NCBI GenBank assembly: GCA_900555435.1
Contig: USLH01000032.1
Span: 1 to 17,624, forward strand
Length of the DNA: 17,624 nucleotides
Direction of reading: 5' to 3'
Origin: an uncultured Oscillospiraceae bacterium
Lineage (GTDB): Bacteria; Bacillota; Clostridia; Oscillospirales; Ruminococcaceae
Shown here: positions 1-6,881 of the stretch, in pieces
How the letters are laid out: each line of letters starts with the position of its first letter
How positions within the stretch are numbered: position 1 is the stretch's first letter
Notes under the pieces: model-generated
What the model saw: only the letters and a program-made list of their open reading frames with translations
The model's database searches: none
Told to the model about the DNA's origin: nothing
Position numbers and translations under genes: made by a program

Positions 1-2
1 TG

Positions 3-458
3 GGCGTTACCCCCGGCAAGCTGGATCTGGTGGAGCAGCTGAAGGCGTCCGCAGAGGACCCCGACAGCATCGACACCGCTGTATGGCTCAGCCAGCCGGT
101 AGGGGAAATTATGAACGAAATCAAAGCGACTCAAGAAGGCCTGCCGCAACTGCCTGACGATATGGAAGAGGATGCGTCTTCGTCCGAATCCGAGGCCGGC
201 ACCCCCTCCCCTGAAGCATCTTCCCCACAGAAAGAAAACGGGGAAAGTGCTTCTCCCGCCGTGGATCCCATCAATCCGCTGCTTCCCGGGGAGGCGGGCG
301 AGTCCTCCCTTCCGGATGAATCTTCCGGGAGCTCATCGGAAGGTTCCCTCCCGCTGGTCGATGTGGAGGATCCCCTTGGCAAACAAACGGAAAAAGAAAA
401 AAACGATGACAAATGGAAGGAGGGCGTTGGCGGCACGGTGATCCCGTCGGCTTCCTAA
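3..458 (+). CDS. C-terminal part of a putative RsgI-like anti-sigma/surface protein (5' truncated by window edge)
   Basis: The reading frame is open from the first bases of the window and ends at TAA 456-458, so only the C-terminus of a longer protein is seen (about 151 residues). The readable start reads GVTPGKLDLVEQL, then an acidic helix-like stretch ending in VGEIMNEIKA. A TPGK-LxLVExL segment followed by a WL-PV-EIM segment is a pattern I associate with the region after the membrane segment of clostridial RsgI-type anti-sigma factors; this is recall, not a search. The remaining ~100 residues are low-complexity, rich in Ser, Glu, Pro and Asp, ending in a charged Lys/Glu/Asp patch, typical of an extracellular or disordered tail. 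A GTG at 30 could be mistaken for a start, but it has no ribosome binding site and coding runs through it. A terminator follows about 85 bp downstream. Function is uncertain. Confidence 0.5.
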   Translation, partial: GVTPGKLDLVEQLKASAEDPDSIDTAVWLSQPVGEIMNEIKATQEGLPQLPDDMEEDASSSESEAGTPSPEASSPQKENGESASPAVDPINPLLPGEAGESSLPDESSGSSSEGSLPLVDVEDPLGKQTEKEKNDDKWKEGVGGTVIPSAS

Positions 459-542
459 AAGGCCCCGAAACCACCGGTTTTAAGCTCTCCCCCTGCGTAA
501 AGTTGGGGCGCAGGAGGAAAGCAGCTGAAAAAAGAGGAAAAG

Positions 543-593
543 AACCGCACCGACTGTCCGGTCACGATACCGAACAGCCGGTGCGGTTTTTTC
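543..593 (+). terminator. Strong intrinsic terminator after the first gene
   Basis: The outer arms ACCGCACCG and CGGTGCGGT pair perfectly. An inner CTGT/ACAG and CGGT/ACCG extend the stem, leaving a short loop CACGAT. A T-run (TTTTTT) follows directly at 587-592. The opposite strand also has a T-rich run after the stem, so it may also stop leftward transcripts from the AraC-type gene. Confidence 0.9.
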
Positions 594-601
594 TCCAAAA
601 T

Positions 602-759
602 TTTTCAGTTTCCGGGAGAAACCCTTGAACCGAAGCGATCACCGCACACCTATTTTGGCGAATCCGTGGATGTCTCTTTGACGTTTCAAGTCCCCAGAGA
701 AAGACTTTGAAAAAATTTGCGTGTGAAAGATGCTTAAGGTTTCTCCCGATAATTGAAAA
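602..759. repeat. 22-bp imperfect inverted repeat pair bounding a non-coding segment
   Basis: The left arm at 602-623 and right arm at 738-759 are inverted copies matching at 19 of 22 positions, including a perfect 10-bp core (GGGAGAAACC at 614-623, GGTTTCTCCC at 738-747). Between them lies another hairpin, TTTCAAGTC (684-692) with GACTTTGAAA (703-712). No convincing gene lies in 459-773; apart from the terminator and this repeat pair I see nothing else there. It could be a small non-autonomous element, or a folded 3' untranslated region of the leftward regulator gene that ends at 774. No target-site duplication is evident. Confidence 0.55.
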
Positions 760-773
760 CTTCGGAATGTCCC

Positions 774-1928
774 TCACTGGATCATCTTCGCATATTCCTT
801 CGGCGACATATCGAATTCCCGGCGGAATTCGGTGGAGAGGTAGGTGGGCGAGCAGTAGCCCATGATATAGGAGATCTGGGCGATGGTGTACTTCCCTTCC
901 CCGATCATTTCCTTCACCTTTTCGAGCCTGACCAGCCGCACATACTCCGAAATGCTCCGCCCCACCTTCTGCTTGAAAAGGCTGGACAGATAAGAAGAGC
1001 TGAGGTTCAATTGCTTTGCCAGCCACGGCAGGGTGATGGTGGAGGTGATATTCTGATGGATCAGATCCACGCACTCGCTGACATACTTGTTGTCCACCGA
1101 GACCTTCAGCTTCGTGGGGATCTTCACCACTACCGCATCGGAAAGCAGGTTCCGCACCGCTGTAATGATTAAGCGGGACAGCTCACAGGTGATCATATCG
1201 TCGCCGTAGATCTGCCCTTCCTTTTCCTCCCGGATGATGGAACGGATGATGTTCAAACAGGCTTCATCGCAGTAGATCGTCCGATCCGCCAGCATATCCG
1301 GACTGACAATGTCCCCGTCAAAGGTCACCGTCAGGAAGGAAAGAGGCGTTTTTCCGTCGGACTGCTGCACATGGAACTGATGAGGCGCAAAAAAAATCAT
1401 CTGTCCCTGGTTCAGCTGATAGGTGGTACCGTCCACCTCGCAGATCATTTTTCCCTTGTTCACATAGGTGAGCTCCCAGAAAGGGTGTTCCTCCCCCCGG
1501 AACTTGAACTGCTTGTCCTTTTCCTGATACAAAACAGTATAGAGGGTCTGGACGTTGATATTCGGTACAAATCCCCGTCCCGTCAGAATGTTGGCGGTGG
1601 GGGTGATGATCTTCGGGGACTGGTAATAAAGCCGATAGCTTAATTTGCACTCATAGGGCAGCAGGGCGAACTGCACCCCCGGATGGATCAGCAGAGGATG
1701 GTCGAAGAGAAATTTCTGGATCATGCTGTCCGCTGTCCGGACGAAAAGGAGTCCTACCCCGCTGATGGGTTCTAAGACCACTTCTTTTTCAAAATGCCAG
1801 AGGCTGGATCGGATCCGGGTGTCATCCTCGTAGACCGACTGATTAAACTCCCGATAAGCGTCCACATCCTTGACGATCGTCCCGAAGTTTTTAAAGTTTG
1901 CCGGATTGATTTCCTTCAGCAGCACCAA
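774..1928 (-). CDS. AraC family transcriptional regulator with cupin sensor and an extra N-terminal domain
   Basis: A 384-residue DNA-binding regulator. The last ~100 residues are a typical AraC double helix-turn-helix: LPWLAKQLNLSSSYLSSLFK for the first, and IAQISYIMGYCSPTYLSTEF then SPKEY for the second. Residues ~140-205 look like a small-molecule-binding cupin (HPFWELTYVNKGK, then GQMIFFAPHQFH). The first ~130 residues are an additional domain of a kind not usual in ~290-residue AraC-cupin proteins; segments such as FGTIVKD and HPLLIHPG faintly recall ureidoglycolate lyase, which I treat as a guess. The start is uncertain: TTG at 1928 is 4 nt from the GGGGG of the ribosome binding site, while GTG at 1925 is 7 nt away and may be the better choice. 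It is divergent from the DUF4250 gene and its effector and targets are unknown. Confidence 0.9.
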   Translation of the reverse strand: MVLLKEINPANFKNFGTIVKDVDAYREFNQSVYEDDTRIRSSLWHFEKEVVLEPISGVGLLFVRTADSMIQKFLFDHPLLIHPGVQFALLPYECKLSYRLYYQSPKIITPTANILTGRGFVPNINVQTLYTVLYQEKDKQFKFRGEEHPFWELTYVNKGKMICEVDGTTYQLNQGQMIFFAPHQFHVQQSDGKTPLSFLTVTFDGDIVSPDMLADRTIYCDEACLNIIRSIIREEKEGQIYGDDMITCELSRLIITAVRNLLSDAVVVKIPTKLKVSVDNKYVSECVDLIHQNITSTITLPWLAKQLNLSSSYLSSLFKQKVGRSISEYVRLVRLEKVKEMIGEGKYTIAQISYIMGYCSPTYLSTEFRREFDMSPKEYAKMIQ

Positions 1929-1960
1929 ACCGCCCCCTTTTTATCCCTTTTCTATCCTCT

Positions 1961-1990
1961 ATCGTACCCTATTTTTCCCCATTCTGTCAA
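1961..1990 (-). promoter_or_regulatory. Sigma-A-type promoter for the AraC-type regulator
   Basis: Reading leftward, TTGACA (1985-1990) is followed by an 18-bp spacer and TACGAT (1961-1966). The -35 is a perfect consensus and the -10 matches at 4 of 6 positions. It lies about 33 bp upstream of the start codon. Confidence 0.6.
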
Positions 1991-2053
1991 GAAATTTCCC
2001 AAAACAACCGTTTGCTTTTTTATGATTTTCTTCTGTTTTTATTTGGTTTCCTC

Positions 2054-2082
2054 TTGCCATTCCATTTTGGACGTGGTATGCT
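2054..2082 (+). promoter_or_regulatory. Sigma-A-type promoter for the DUF4250 gene
   Basis: TTGCCA (2054-2059), 17-bp spacer, TATGCT (2077-2082). Transcription would begin near 2089, giving a leader of about 23 nt before the ATG at 2112. Confidence 0.65.
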
Positions 2083-2111
2083 GGAAGAAAGTCACGAAAG
2101 GAGCGATCCTT

Positions 2112-2288
2112 ATGAACTTGCCGAAAGATCCCGCCATTTTGTTAAGCTATGTAAACACACAGCTGCGGGACTTCTACCCTTCCCTTACGGAATTCTGCAA
2201 AACCTTTGATCTGGACGAGGAAGCCATCAAAGTCTCCCTCCGCTCCATCGGCTATGAGTACCAGCCGGAAAAGAACCGGTTCGCCTGA
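2112..2288 (+). CDS. DUF4250 domain protein (58 aa)
   Basis: A small, soluble protein starting MNLPKDPAILLSYVNTQLRD, with a second half reading LDEEAIKVSLRSIGYEYQ. The MNLPKDP-LLSY-N--LRD opening and the closing SIGYEY match the DUF4250 family as I remember it, a full-length match to a family of roughly 55-60 residues. The helical segment FCKTFDLDEEAIKVSLRSIG has the look of a helix-turn-helix (short helix, turn, longer helix) but no DNA-binding role is established. ATG 2112 is chosen because AAAGGAG sits 9 nt upstream; longer in-frame extensions lack a ribosome binding site and begin inside the AraC promoter region. It has its own promoter and is followed by a separately promoted secreted-protein gene, so it is probably monocistronic. 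Molecular function is unknown. Confidence 0.85.
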   Translation: MNLPKDPAILLSYVNTQLRDFYPSLTEFCKTFDLDEEAIKVSLRSIGYEYQPEKNRFA

Positions 2289-2323
2289 TTTTCTTCGGTT
2301 CGACCATTCCCGCCGGATCTGTC

Positions 2324-2352
2324 TTGACAACGGATCCCAAAAGGACTATGGT
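2324..2352 (+). promoter_or_regulatory. Sigma-A-type promoter for the choline-binding-repeat protein gene
   Basis: A perfect TTGACA (2324-2329), 17-bp spacer, TATGGT (2347-2352). Transcription would start near 2359, leaving a leader of about 57 nt. No terminator is visible between the DUF4250 stop and this promoter, so some read-through from the gene before is possible. Confidence 0.7.
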
Positions 2353-2415
2353 TAAGAAAAGGGCTTCCTCTGCTTTCTTCGCAGCAAGCCCGATTTTCGG
2401 AAAAGAGGAAAAAGC

Positions 2416-3009
2416 ATGAAACCTTTGTGGAAGCGCATTTTGTCCGGAGCCGCAGCCGTTCTGGCGGCCTGCTCCCTCTTTGCTGCCCCTGTGTCGGCCG
2501 GTTGGGTCCAATCCGGGGCAAAATGGTGGTACAAAAATGCCGACGGAAGCTATCCCAAAAGCAGCTGGTCCCAGATCACGGATAAGTGGTACCGGTTCGA
2601 CTCTTCCGGCTGGATGCTCACCGGCTGGCAGAAAGTCGGCAAAAGCTGGTACTATCTGGGGACCGACGGCGCCATGAAGACCGGCTGGCTTGAGCTGGAC
2701 GGGAAGCGCTACTACTTAAAGTCCTCCGGCGCCATGGCCACCGGGACGGCTACCGTTGACGGAAAAAGCTACACCTTCTCCGCTTCCGGCGTTCTGGAAG
2801 AATCCGCCGCAAACCGCATCGTCTACTGGGGCGAGACCGGAAAGCGGTACCATATCGACCCCTACTGCCGCTCCTTCCACGGGAAGGCGGCCCATTCCGG
2901 CTCTCTGGAGACTGCTAAGGCAAACGGACGGGAAAGCTGGTGCGGCATCTGCTCCAAAGGCTGGACGGACGCCTATTTTGAAGAAGTGGGCAATCCCAAC
3001 GTAAAATAA
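2416..3009 (+). CDS. Secreted choline-binding-type repeat protein with a C-terminal Cys/His module
   Basis: A 197-residue protein exported by a signal peptide (KR-containing N-terminus, hydrophobic core, likely cleavage after PVSA near residue 28). Residues ~29-125 are tandem cell-wall/choline-binding repeats of the ~20-residue W-Y-G type: GWVQSGAKWWYKNADGSY, KWYRFDSSGWMLTGWQKVG, SWYYLGTDGAMKTGWLELDG, RYYLKSSGAMATG. Such repeats bind choline on teichoic acids in the best known family members. After ~residue 135 comes a short module with the pattern GKRYHxDPYC...SLETAKANG...WCGIC, containing His and three Cys; similar tails occur in secreted clostridial proteins and may bind a metal. No catalytic domain is present, so it is likely a small wall-associated structural or binding protein. 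The start is supported by GAGGA upstream and by the signal peptide. A shared terminator follows. Confidence 0.88.
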   Translation: MKPLWKRILSGAAAVLAACSLFAAPVSAGWVQSGAKWWYKNADGSYPKSSWSQITDKWYRFDSSGWMLTGWQKVGKSWYYLGTDGAMKTGWLELDGKRYYLKSSGAMATGTATVDGKSYTFSASGVLEESAANRIVYWGETGKRYHIDPYCRSFHGKAAHSGSLETAKANGRESWCGICSKGWTDAYFEEVGNPNVK

Positions 3010-3021
3010 ACGAAAATGCAA

Positions 3022-3066
3022 AGCTCCCGGCAGGTTCAGAAAAATCGAACCTGCCGGGAGCTTTTT
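3022..3066. terminator. Bidirectional intrinsic terminator between convergent genes
   Basis: AGCTCCCGGCAGGTTC (3022-3037) pairs perfectly with its 16-nt reverse complement at 3047-3062, loop of 9 nt, followed by TTTTT rightwards. Leftwards the stem is followed by T-rich TTGCATTTT. It ends both the choline-binding-repeat gene (+) and nfnB (-). Confidence 0.92.
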
Positions 3067-3074
3067 ATGCCGGT

Positions 3075-4478
3075 TTATTTGTTTTTGCTCTTGATGTATT
3101 CGTCGATGGACTTGGCTGCGTGCTTGCCGGCGCCCATGGCCAGAATAACCGTAGCCGCACCGGTAACCGCATCGCCGCCGGCGTAAACGCCTTCCCGGGA
3201 GGTCAGACCGGTCTCCTCCTCGGTGATGATGCAGCCGTGGCGGTTGGTATCAAGGCCGGGGGTGGTGGAACGGATCAGTGGGTTGGGGCTGGTGCCGATG
3301 GACATGATGACGGTGTCGGTTTCCAGCTCAAACTCGCTTCCCTCTTTGACCACAGGGCGGCGGCGGCCGGAAGCGTCCGGTTCACCCAGTTCCATCTCCA
3401 CGCACTTCATACCACGGACCATGCCGTCGGCGTCGCCCAAGATCTCCACGGGGTTCACCAGCGTTTTGAAGATGATGCCCTCTTCCATGGCGTGCTCCAC
3501 TTCTTCCTTTCGGGCGGGGAGCTCCTCCATGCCACGACGGTAGACAATGTATACCTTTTCGGCGCCCAGGCGCTTGGCGCAGCGGGCAGCGTCCATTGCC
3601 ACGTTACCGCCGCCGACCACGGCCACACTGCCGGAGTGCTTGATGGGGGTCTTGGAATCGGGGAGATAGGCTTTCATGAGGTTGATACGGGTCAGGTATT
3701 CGTTGGCGGAATAAACGCCCTTGAGGCTCTCGCCGGGGATGCCCATGAACCGGGGCAGGCCTGCGCCGGAGCCGATGAAGATGGCCTCATAGCCCCGCTC
3801 AAACAACTCGTCGACGGTCAGAACCTTGCCGATGACCATATTGGTCTCGATGTCCACGCCCAGAGCCTTCAGGTTGTCGATCTCCTTCTGGACGATGGCT
3901 TTCGGCAGACGGAATTCGGGGATGCCGTAGACCAGAACGCCGCCGGCTAAGTGCAGCGCTTCAAAAACGGTGACCTGATACCCCAGCTTCGCCAGATCGC
4001 CGGCAGCCGTCAGGCCGGAGGGGCCTGCGCCGATGATGGCGACCTTATGGCCGTTGGAGACGGGCTTTTCCGGAAGGGCGGTGGTGTGCTCCCGATGCCA
4101 GTCGGCAACGAAGCGCTCCAGCCGGCCGATGCCCACTGCCTCGCCCTTGATGCCCCGGACGCACTTGCCCTCACACTGAGTTTCCTGAGGACAGACACGA
4201 CCGCAGACGGCGGGCAGGGAACTGGACATGGAAATGATCTGATAAGCGCCCTCCATATCCTCGTTGGCCACCCGTTCGATAAAATCGGGAATGTTGATGG
4301 CTACGGGGCAGGCAGAAACGCAGGGTTTATTTTTGCAGTGAAGGCAGCGGCGAGCCTCGTTCACCGCCATCTCATAGGTGTAGCCCAAGGCTACCTCTTC
4401 AAAGTTCTTGTTCCGGACATTAGGATCCTGGGAAGGCATGGGGCACTTTTTCGGATCCATATTACGCTGAAAAGCCAT
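3075..4478 (-). CDS. nfnB: NfnB: large subunit of NADH-dependent reduced ferredoxin:NADP+ oxidoreductase
   Basis: A cytoplasmic flavoprotein of 467 residues, homologous to the glutamate synthase small subunit. Together with NfnA it couples NADP+ reduction to NADH and reduced ferredoxin oxidation by flavin-based electron bifurcation. Two iron-sulfur motifs are visible: C45-x2-C48-x4-C53-x3-C57 and C92-x3-C96-x5-C102-x3-C106. Then come an FAD-binding GAGPSG (150-155) and a second dinucleotide fold VVGGGNVAMDAAR near residue 290, followed by YRRGMEELPAR, a stretch typical of NADPH binding in this family. The C-terminus carries GVYAGGDAVTGAATVILAMG. It is read from the same transcript as nfnA with a 2-nt gap, its AAGGAGG lying in the end of nfnA. 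GltA-type NADPH glutamate synthase subunit is the alternative name, but the adjacent NfnA-like partner and lack of a large glutamate synthase gene argue for Nfn. Confidence 0.92.
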   Translation of the reverse strand: MAFQRNMDPKKCPMPSQDPNVRNKNFEEVALGYTYEMAVNEARRCLHCKNKPCVSACPVAINIPDFIERVANEDMEGAYQIISMSSSLPAVCGRVCPQETQCEGKCVRGIKGEAVGIGRLERFVADWHREHTTALPEKPVSNGHKVAIIGAGPSGLTAAGDLAKLGYQVTVFEALHLAGGVLVYGIPEFRLPKAIVQKEIDNLKALGVDIETNMVIGKVLTVDELFERGYEAIFIGSGAGLPRFMGIPGESLKGVYSANEYLTRINLMKAYLPDSKTPIKHSGSVAVVGGGNVAMDAARCAKRLGAEKVYIVYRRGMEELPARKEEVEHAMEEGIIFKTLVNPVEILGDADGMVRGMKCVEMELGEPDASGRRRPVVKEGSEFELETDTVIMSIGTSPNPLIRSTTPGLDTNRHGCIITEEETGLTSREGVYAGGDAVTGAATVILAMGAGKHAAKSIDEYIKSKNK

Positions 4479-4480
4479 AA

Positions 4481-5323
4481 TTATCGAACCTCCTTCTTGA
4501 GAAGATTGCAGGCGGCTTCCCGGGCGTGCTGTTCAAAATCCCGGTACATGGTGCCACGGTGCATTGCTTCGTCAAAATCCACCAGATGGCCGTCGAAATC
4601 CGGGCCGTCCACGCAGGCAAACTTCGTTTCGCCGCCTACGGTCAGCCGACAGCCGCCGCACATGCCGGTGCCGTCGATCATAATGGGGTTCATGGAAACA
4701 GTGGTCTTGATGCCGTACTTTTTGGTCACCTGACAGACGAATTTCATCATGATCAGGGGGCCGATGGCAATGACTTCATCGTACTCGTTGCCCTCATTGA
4801 TGAGCTTTTCCAGAGCGGCGGTGACCAAGCCCTTTTCGCCGTAGCTTCCGTCATCGGTCATCATGGCGAGCTTGTCCGAAACGGCCTTGAACTCGTCCTC
4901 CAGGATCACCAGATCCTTGTTCCGGAAGCCTACGATGGAGTGGACTTCTGCGCCTGATTCATGAAGCTTCTTCGCAACGGGGTACGCAATGGCGCAGCCC
5001 ACGCCACCGCCGACTACGGCGACCTTCTTTAAGCCGTCCAGATGACTTGCCGTGCCGAGAGGGCCTACAAAGTCATGGAGGCATTCGCCCTCTTCCATGG
5101 CGTTTAATTCCATGGTGGAGCCGCCGACGATCTGGAAAATGATGGTGACCGTACCGGCTTCCCGGTCGAAATCCGCAATAGTCAGGGGGATCCGCTCGGA
5201 ATCTTCCTTGGCACGGAAAATGATAAACTGACCCGGCTCCGCCTTCTGAGCGATGAGGGGAGCGTCGATGACCATCTTGGTCACGGTGGGGTTCAGCGCT
5301 TCCTTTTTCAGGATCTTGTACAT
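4481..5323 (-). CDS. nfnA: NfnA: small subunit (FAD/NAD and [2Fe-2S]) of NADH-dependent ferredoxin:NADP+ oxidoreductase
   Basis: A 280-residue ferredoxin-NADP reductase-like protein of the sulfide dehydrogenase/dihydroorotate dehydrogenase electron-transfer subunit type. It carries the NADH site and FAD of the bifurcating Nfn complex. An FAD-binding beta barrel covers the first ~100 residues (GQFIIF and RIPLTI), then a nucleotide-binding VAVVGGGVGCAIAYPVAKKL. Near residues 220-240 GTGMCGGCRLTVGG and KFACVDGPDFDGH provide the [2Fe-2S] cluster cysteines. Length and motif order are normal for the family. The start at 5323 is supported by GAAAGGAG a short distance upstream. It is the first gene of an nfnA-nfnB operon with a near-consensus promoter 50-80 bp upstream. 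Its neighbour across the intergenic region is an iron alcohol dehydrogenase, which fits a role in balancing NADH, NADPH and ferredoxin during fermentation. Confidence 0.92.
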   Translation of the reverse strand: MYKILKKEALNPTVTKMVIDAPLIAQKAEPGQFIIFRAKEDSERIPLTIADFDREAGTVTIIFQIVGGSTMELNAMEEGECLHDFVGPLGTASHLDGLKKVAVVGGGVGCAIAYPVAKKLHESGAEVHSIVGFRNKDLVILEDEFKAVSDKLAMMTDDGSYGEKGLVTAALEKLINEGNEYDEVIAIGPLIMMKFVCQVTKKYGIKTTVSMNPIMIDGTGMCGGCRLTVGGETKFACVDGPDFDGHLVDFDEAMHRGTMYRDFEQHAREAACNLLKKEVR

Positions 5324-5373
5324 GGAAACGAACTCCTTTCCAGAGCTTCCTTTAAAAATATACCAATGGTTTT

Positions 5374-5402
5374 ATTATACCGCTTGCAGCTCGGTTTGAC
5401 AA
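5374..5402 (-). promoter_or_regulatory. Near-consensus sigma-A promoter of nfnAB
   Basis: Reading leftward: TTGTCA (5397-5402), 17-bp spacer, TATAAT (5374-5379). Transcription would begin near 5367, leaving a leader of about 44 nt. The strength of the boxes suggests high basal expression. Confidence 0.85.
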
Positions 5403-5415
5403 CCGATTTTTCTCA

Positions 5416-5448
5416 GGAAAATCCTGCAAATTCTCGCAGATATTTTCC
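5416..5448. repeat. Inverted repeat just upstream of the nfnAB -35 box
   Basis: GGAAAAT (5416-5422) and ATTTTCC (5442-5448) with an inner CTGC/GCAG pair, loop AAATTCTC. It ends 14 bp upstream of the -35 hexamer, the place where an activator or repressor may bind. No T-run follows on either side, so it is not a good terminator. The sequence does not match the Rex consensus I know (TTGTnAA...TTnACAA). Confidence 0.45.
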
Positions 5449-5512
5449 TTCGATTCTTTACATTCCGCCAAAAAAGCGGTAAAATAAAAGGGAACAGCCG
5501 TCAAACAGCAGA

Positions 5513-5542
5513 GAAGGGCGAATCCTGCCGGACCCGCCCCTC
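5513..5542 (-). terminator. Probable weak terminator after the iron alcohol dehydrogenase gene
   Basis: Thirteen base pairs (three G-T wobbles on the leftward transcript) join GAGGGGCGGGTCC and GGATTCGCCCTTC around a GGCA tetraloop. It lies 15 bp after the stop codon. The following tract is only moderately T-rich (TCTGCTGTTT), so termination may be incomplete and some transcripts could read on towards nfnAB. Confidence 0.55.
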
Positions 5543-5556
5543 TTTCGATGTGAAGC

Positions 5557-6768
5557 TTAGAAATCCACGTCCAGATCGTAGTAGCAGGCTTTGAGGAGCT
5601 TCTCCATCTCTTCCTGCGTGGGGATCCGGGGGTTGGAGCCGGTGCAGGCGTCGGCAATGGCGTTCTTCGCCACTTCCGGCAGCTTCTCCAAAAACTCCTT
5701 CTCGTCGATGATGCTCTCGTCGGCAATGACGCCGCCCTGACCGTAATTCTTGATGGCCAGCGGAATGTTCAGAGCCTTGTTCATTTCCCGCAGTTCCTTG
5801 ACCAGAGCCTTCACGAGGCAGTTGGTGCATGCGCCTTCCAGTCCGATGAACCGGGCAATCTGAGCATAACGCTCCGCTGCTTCAGGGTTCTTCGCATTGA
5901 ACTGGATAACCTTGGGCAAGTACATGGCGTTTGCCGCACCATGGATGATGTGCCCGCCGGAGAAGGCTGCGCCGGTCTTATGAGCCATGGAGTGAACGAT
6001 GCCCAGCAGAGCGTTGGAGAACGCCATGCCGGCCAGGCACTGAGCATTGTGCATCCGGTCACGGGCTTCCATATCGCCGTCGTAGGATTTCTTCAGCTCG
6101 TTATGGATCATCTCGATGGCATGGAGAGCCAGCGGGTCAGTGTAATCGCAGTGCAGGGTGGAAACATAGGCTTCGATGGCGTGGGTCATGGCGTCCATAC
6201 CGGTGTGAGCGGTGAGCTTGGCAGGCATGGTCTCCGCCAGATCAGGGTCAACGATGGCCACGTCCGGAGTGATGTTGAAGTCGGCCAGAGGATACTTGAT
6301 GCCCTTGTGGTAGTCGGTGATGACCGAGAACGCAGTGACTTCGGTAGCCGTGCCGGAGGTGGAAGGAATGGCGCAGAAGTGTGCCTTCGTCCGCAGAGTC
6401 GGGAAGCTGAAGGGAGTAATGATCTCTTCAAAGGTGGTGTCGGGGTATTCATAGAAGACCCACATGGCCTTTGCAGCGTCGATGGGGGAACCGCCGCCCA
6501 TGGCGACGATCCAATCGGGCTGGAACTCCCGCATGACCTCGGCGCCTTTCATAACGGTCTCAACAGAGGGATCGGGCTCAACGCCTTCAAAGAGCTTCAC
6601 TTCCATGCCGGCTGCTTTCAGGTAATCTTCCGCTTTCTGCAGGAAGCCGAAACGCTTCATGGAACCGCCGCCAACGACGATGATCGCCTTCTTACCGGTC
6701 AGATTTTTCAGCTCTTCCAAAGAGCCTTTTCCATGGTACAAATCTCGGGGCAGGGTAAAACGTGCCAT
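5557..6768 (-). CDS. Iron-containing (group III) alcohol dehydrogenase
   Basis: A cytoplasmic NAD(P)-dependent oxidoreductase of 403 residues that interconverts alcohols and aldehydes, here most likely removing NADH by reducing an aldehyde during fermentation. The nucleotide-binding GGGSPIDAAK begins at residue 91. Metal ligands expected for the family are all present at the standard spacing: D192, H196, H259 and H273 (intervals 4, 63 and 14, the same as in E. coli FucO as I recall it), within GMDAMTHAIEA, GIVHSMAHK and GGHIIHG. Length is normal. Start at 6768 is chosen because AAAGGAGA precedes it and MARFTLPRDLYHGKG is the usual family start; an in-frame extension to 6888 would run through the promoter. 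It is divergent from a LysR gene whose likely binding site lies at -65. Substrate cannot be told from sequence; butanol, ethanol or propanediol type are all possible. Confidence 0.93.
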   Translation of the reverse strand: MARFTLPRDLYHGKGSLEELKNLTGKKAIIVVGGGSMKRFGFLQKAEDYLKAAGMEVKLFEGVEPDPSVETVMKGAEVMREFQPDWIVAMGGGSPIDAAKAMWVFYEYPDTTFEEIITPFSFPTLRTKAHFCAIPSTSGTATEVTAFSVITDYHKGIKYPLADFNITPDVAIVDPDLAETMPAKLTAHTGMDAMTHAIEAYVSTLHCDYTDPLALHAIEMIHNELKKSYDGDMEARDRMHNAQCLAGMAFSNALLGIVHSMAHKTGAAFSGGHIIHGAANAMYLPKVIQFNAKNPEAAERYAQIARFIGLEGACTNCLVKALVKELREMNKALNIPLAIKNYGQGGVIADESIIDEKEFLEKLPEVAKNAIADACTGSNPRIPTQEEMEKLLKACYYDLDVDF

Positions 6769-6829
6769 ACAGAATCTCTCCTTTTCAATCCGAATCCTCT
6801 TTTCGGGAGGTCGCCCTCTCGTTGTGCTT

Positions 6830-6859
6830 ATTATACCATAATTCCCTCTTTTAAGGGAA
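6830..6859 (-). promoter_or_regulatory. Alcohol dehydrogenase promoter: perfect -10 with a palindrome over a poor -35
   Basis: On the leftward strand TATAAT lies at 6830-6835, giving a start near 6823. No recognisable -35 hexamer occurs 16-18 bp upstream; instead the inverted repeat TTCCCT-N6-AGGGAA (6842-6859) covers positions about -18 to -36. A strong -10 with a poor -35 suggests an activator-dependent promoter. Confidence 0.65.
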
Positions 6860-6881
6860 ATATTTTTTTCATATAGCCGAA

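Noticed and set aside
459..773. Small open frames in the gap after the first gene
   Set aside because: They run across the terminator, have no ribosome binding site and show no family features.
3120..3950. Long open frame antisense to nfnB
   Set aside because: Protein is Gly/Ala/His/Asp-rich nonsense typical of GC-biased antisense frames; the sense strand encodes all Nfn motifs.
5941..6876. Long open frame antisense to the alcohol dehydrogenase
   Set aside because: No ribosome binding site and no recognisable family; the opposite frame has all metal ligands at family spacing.
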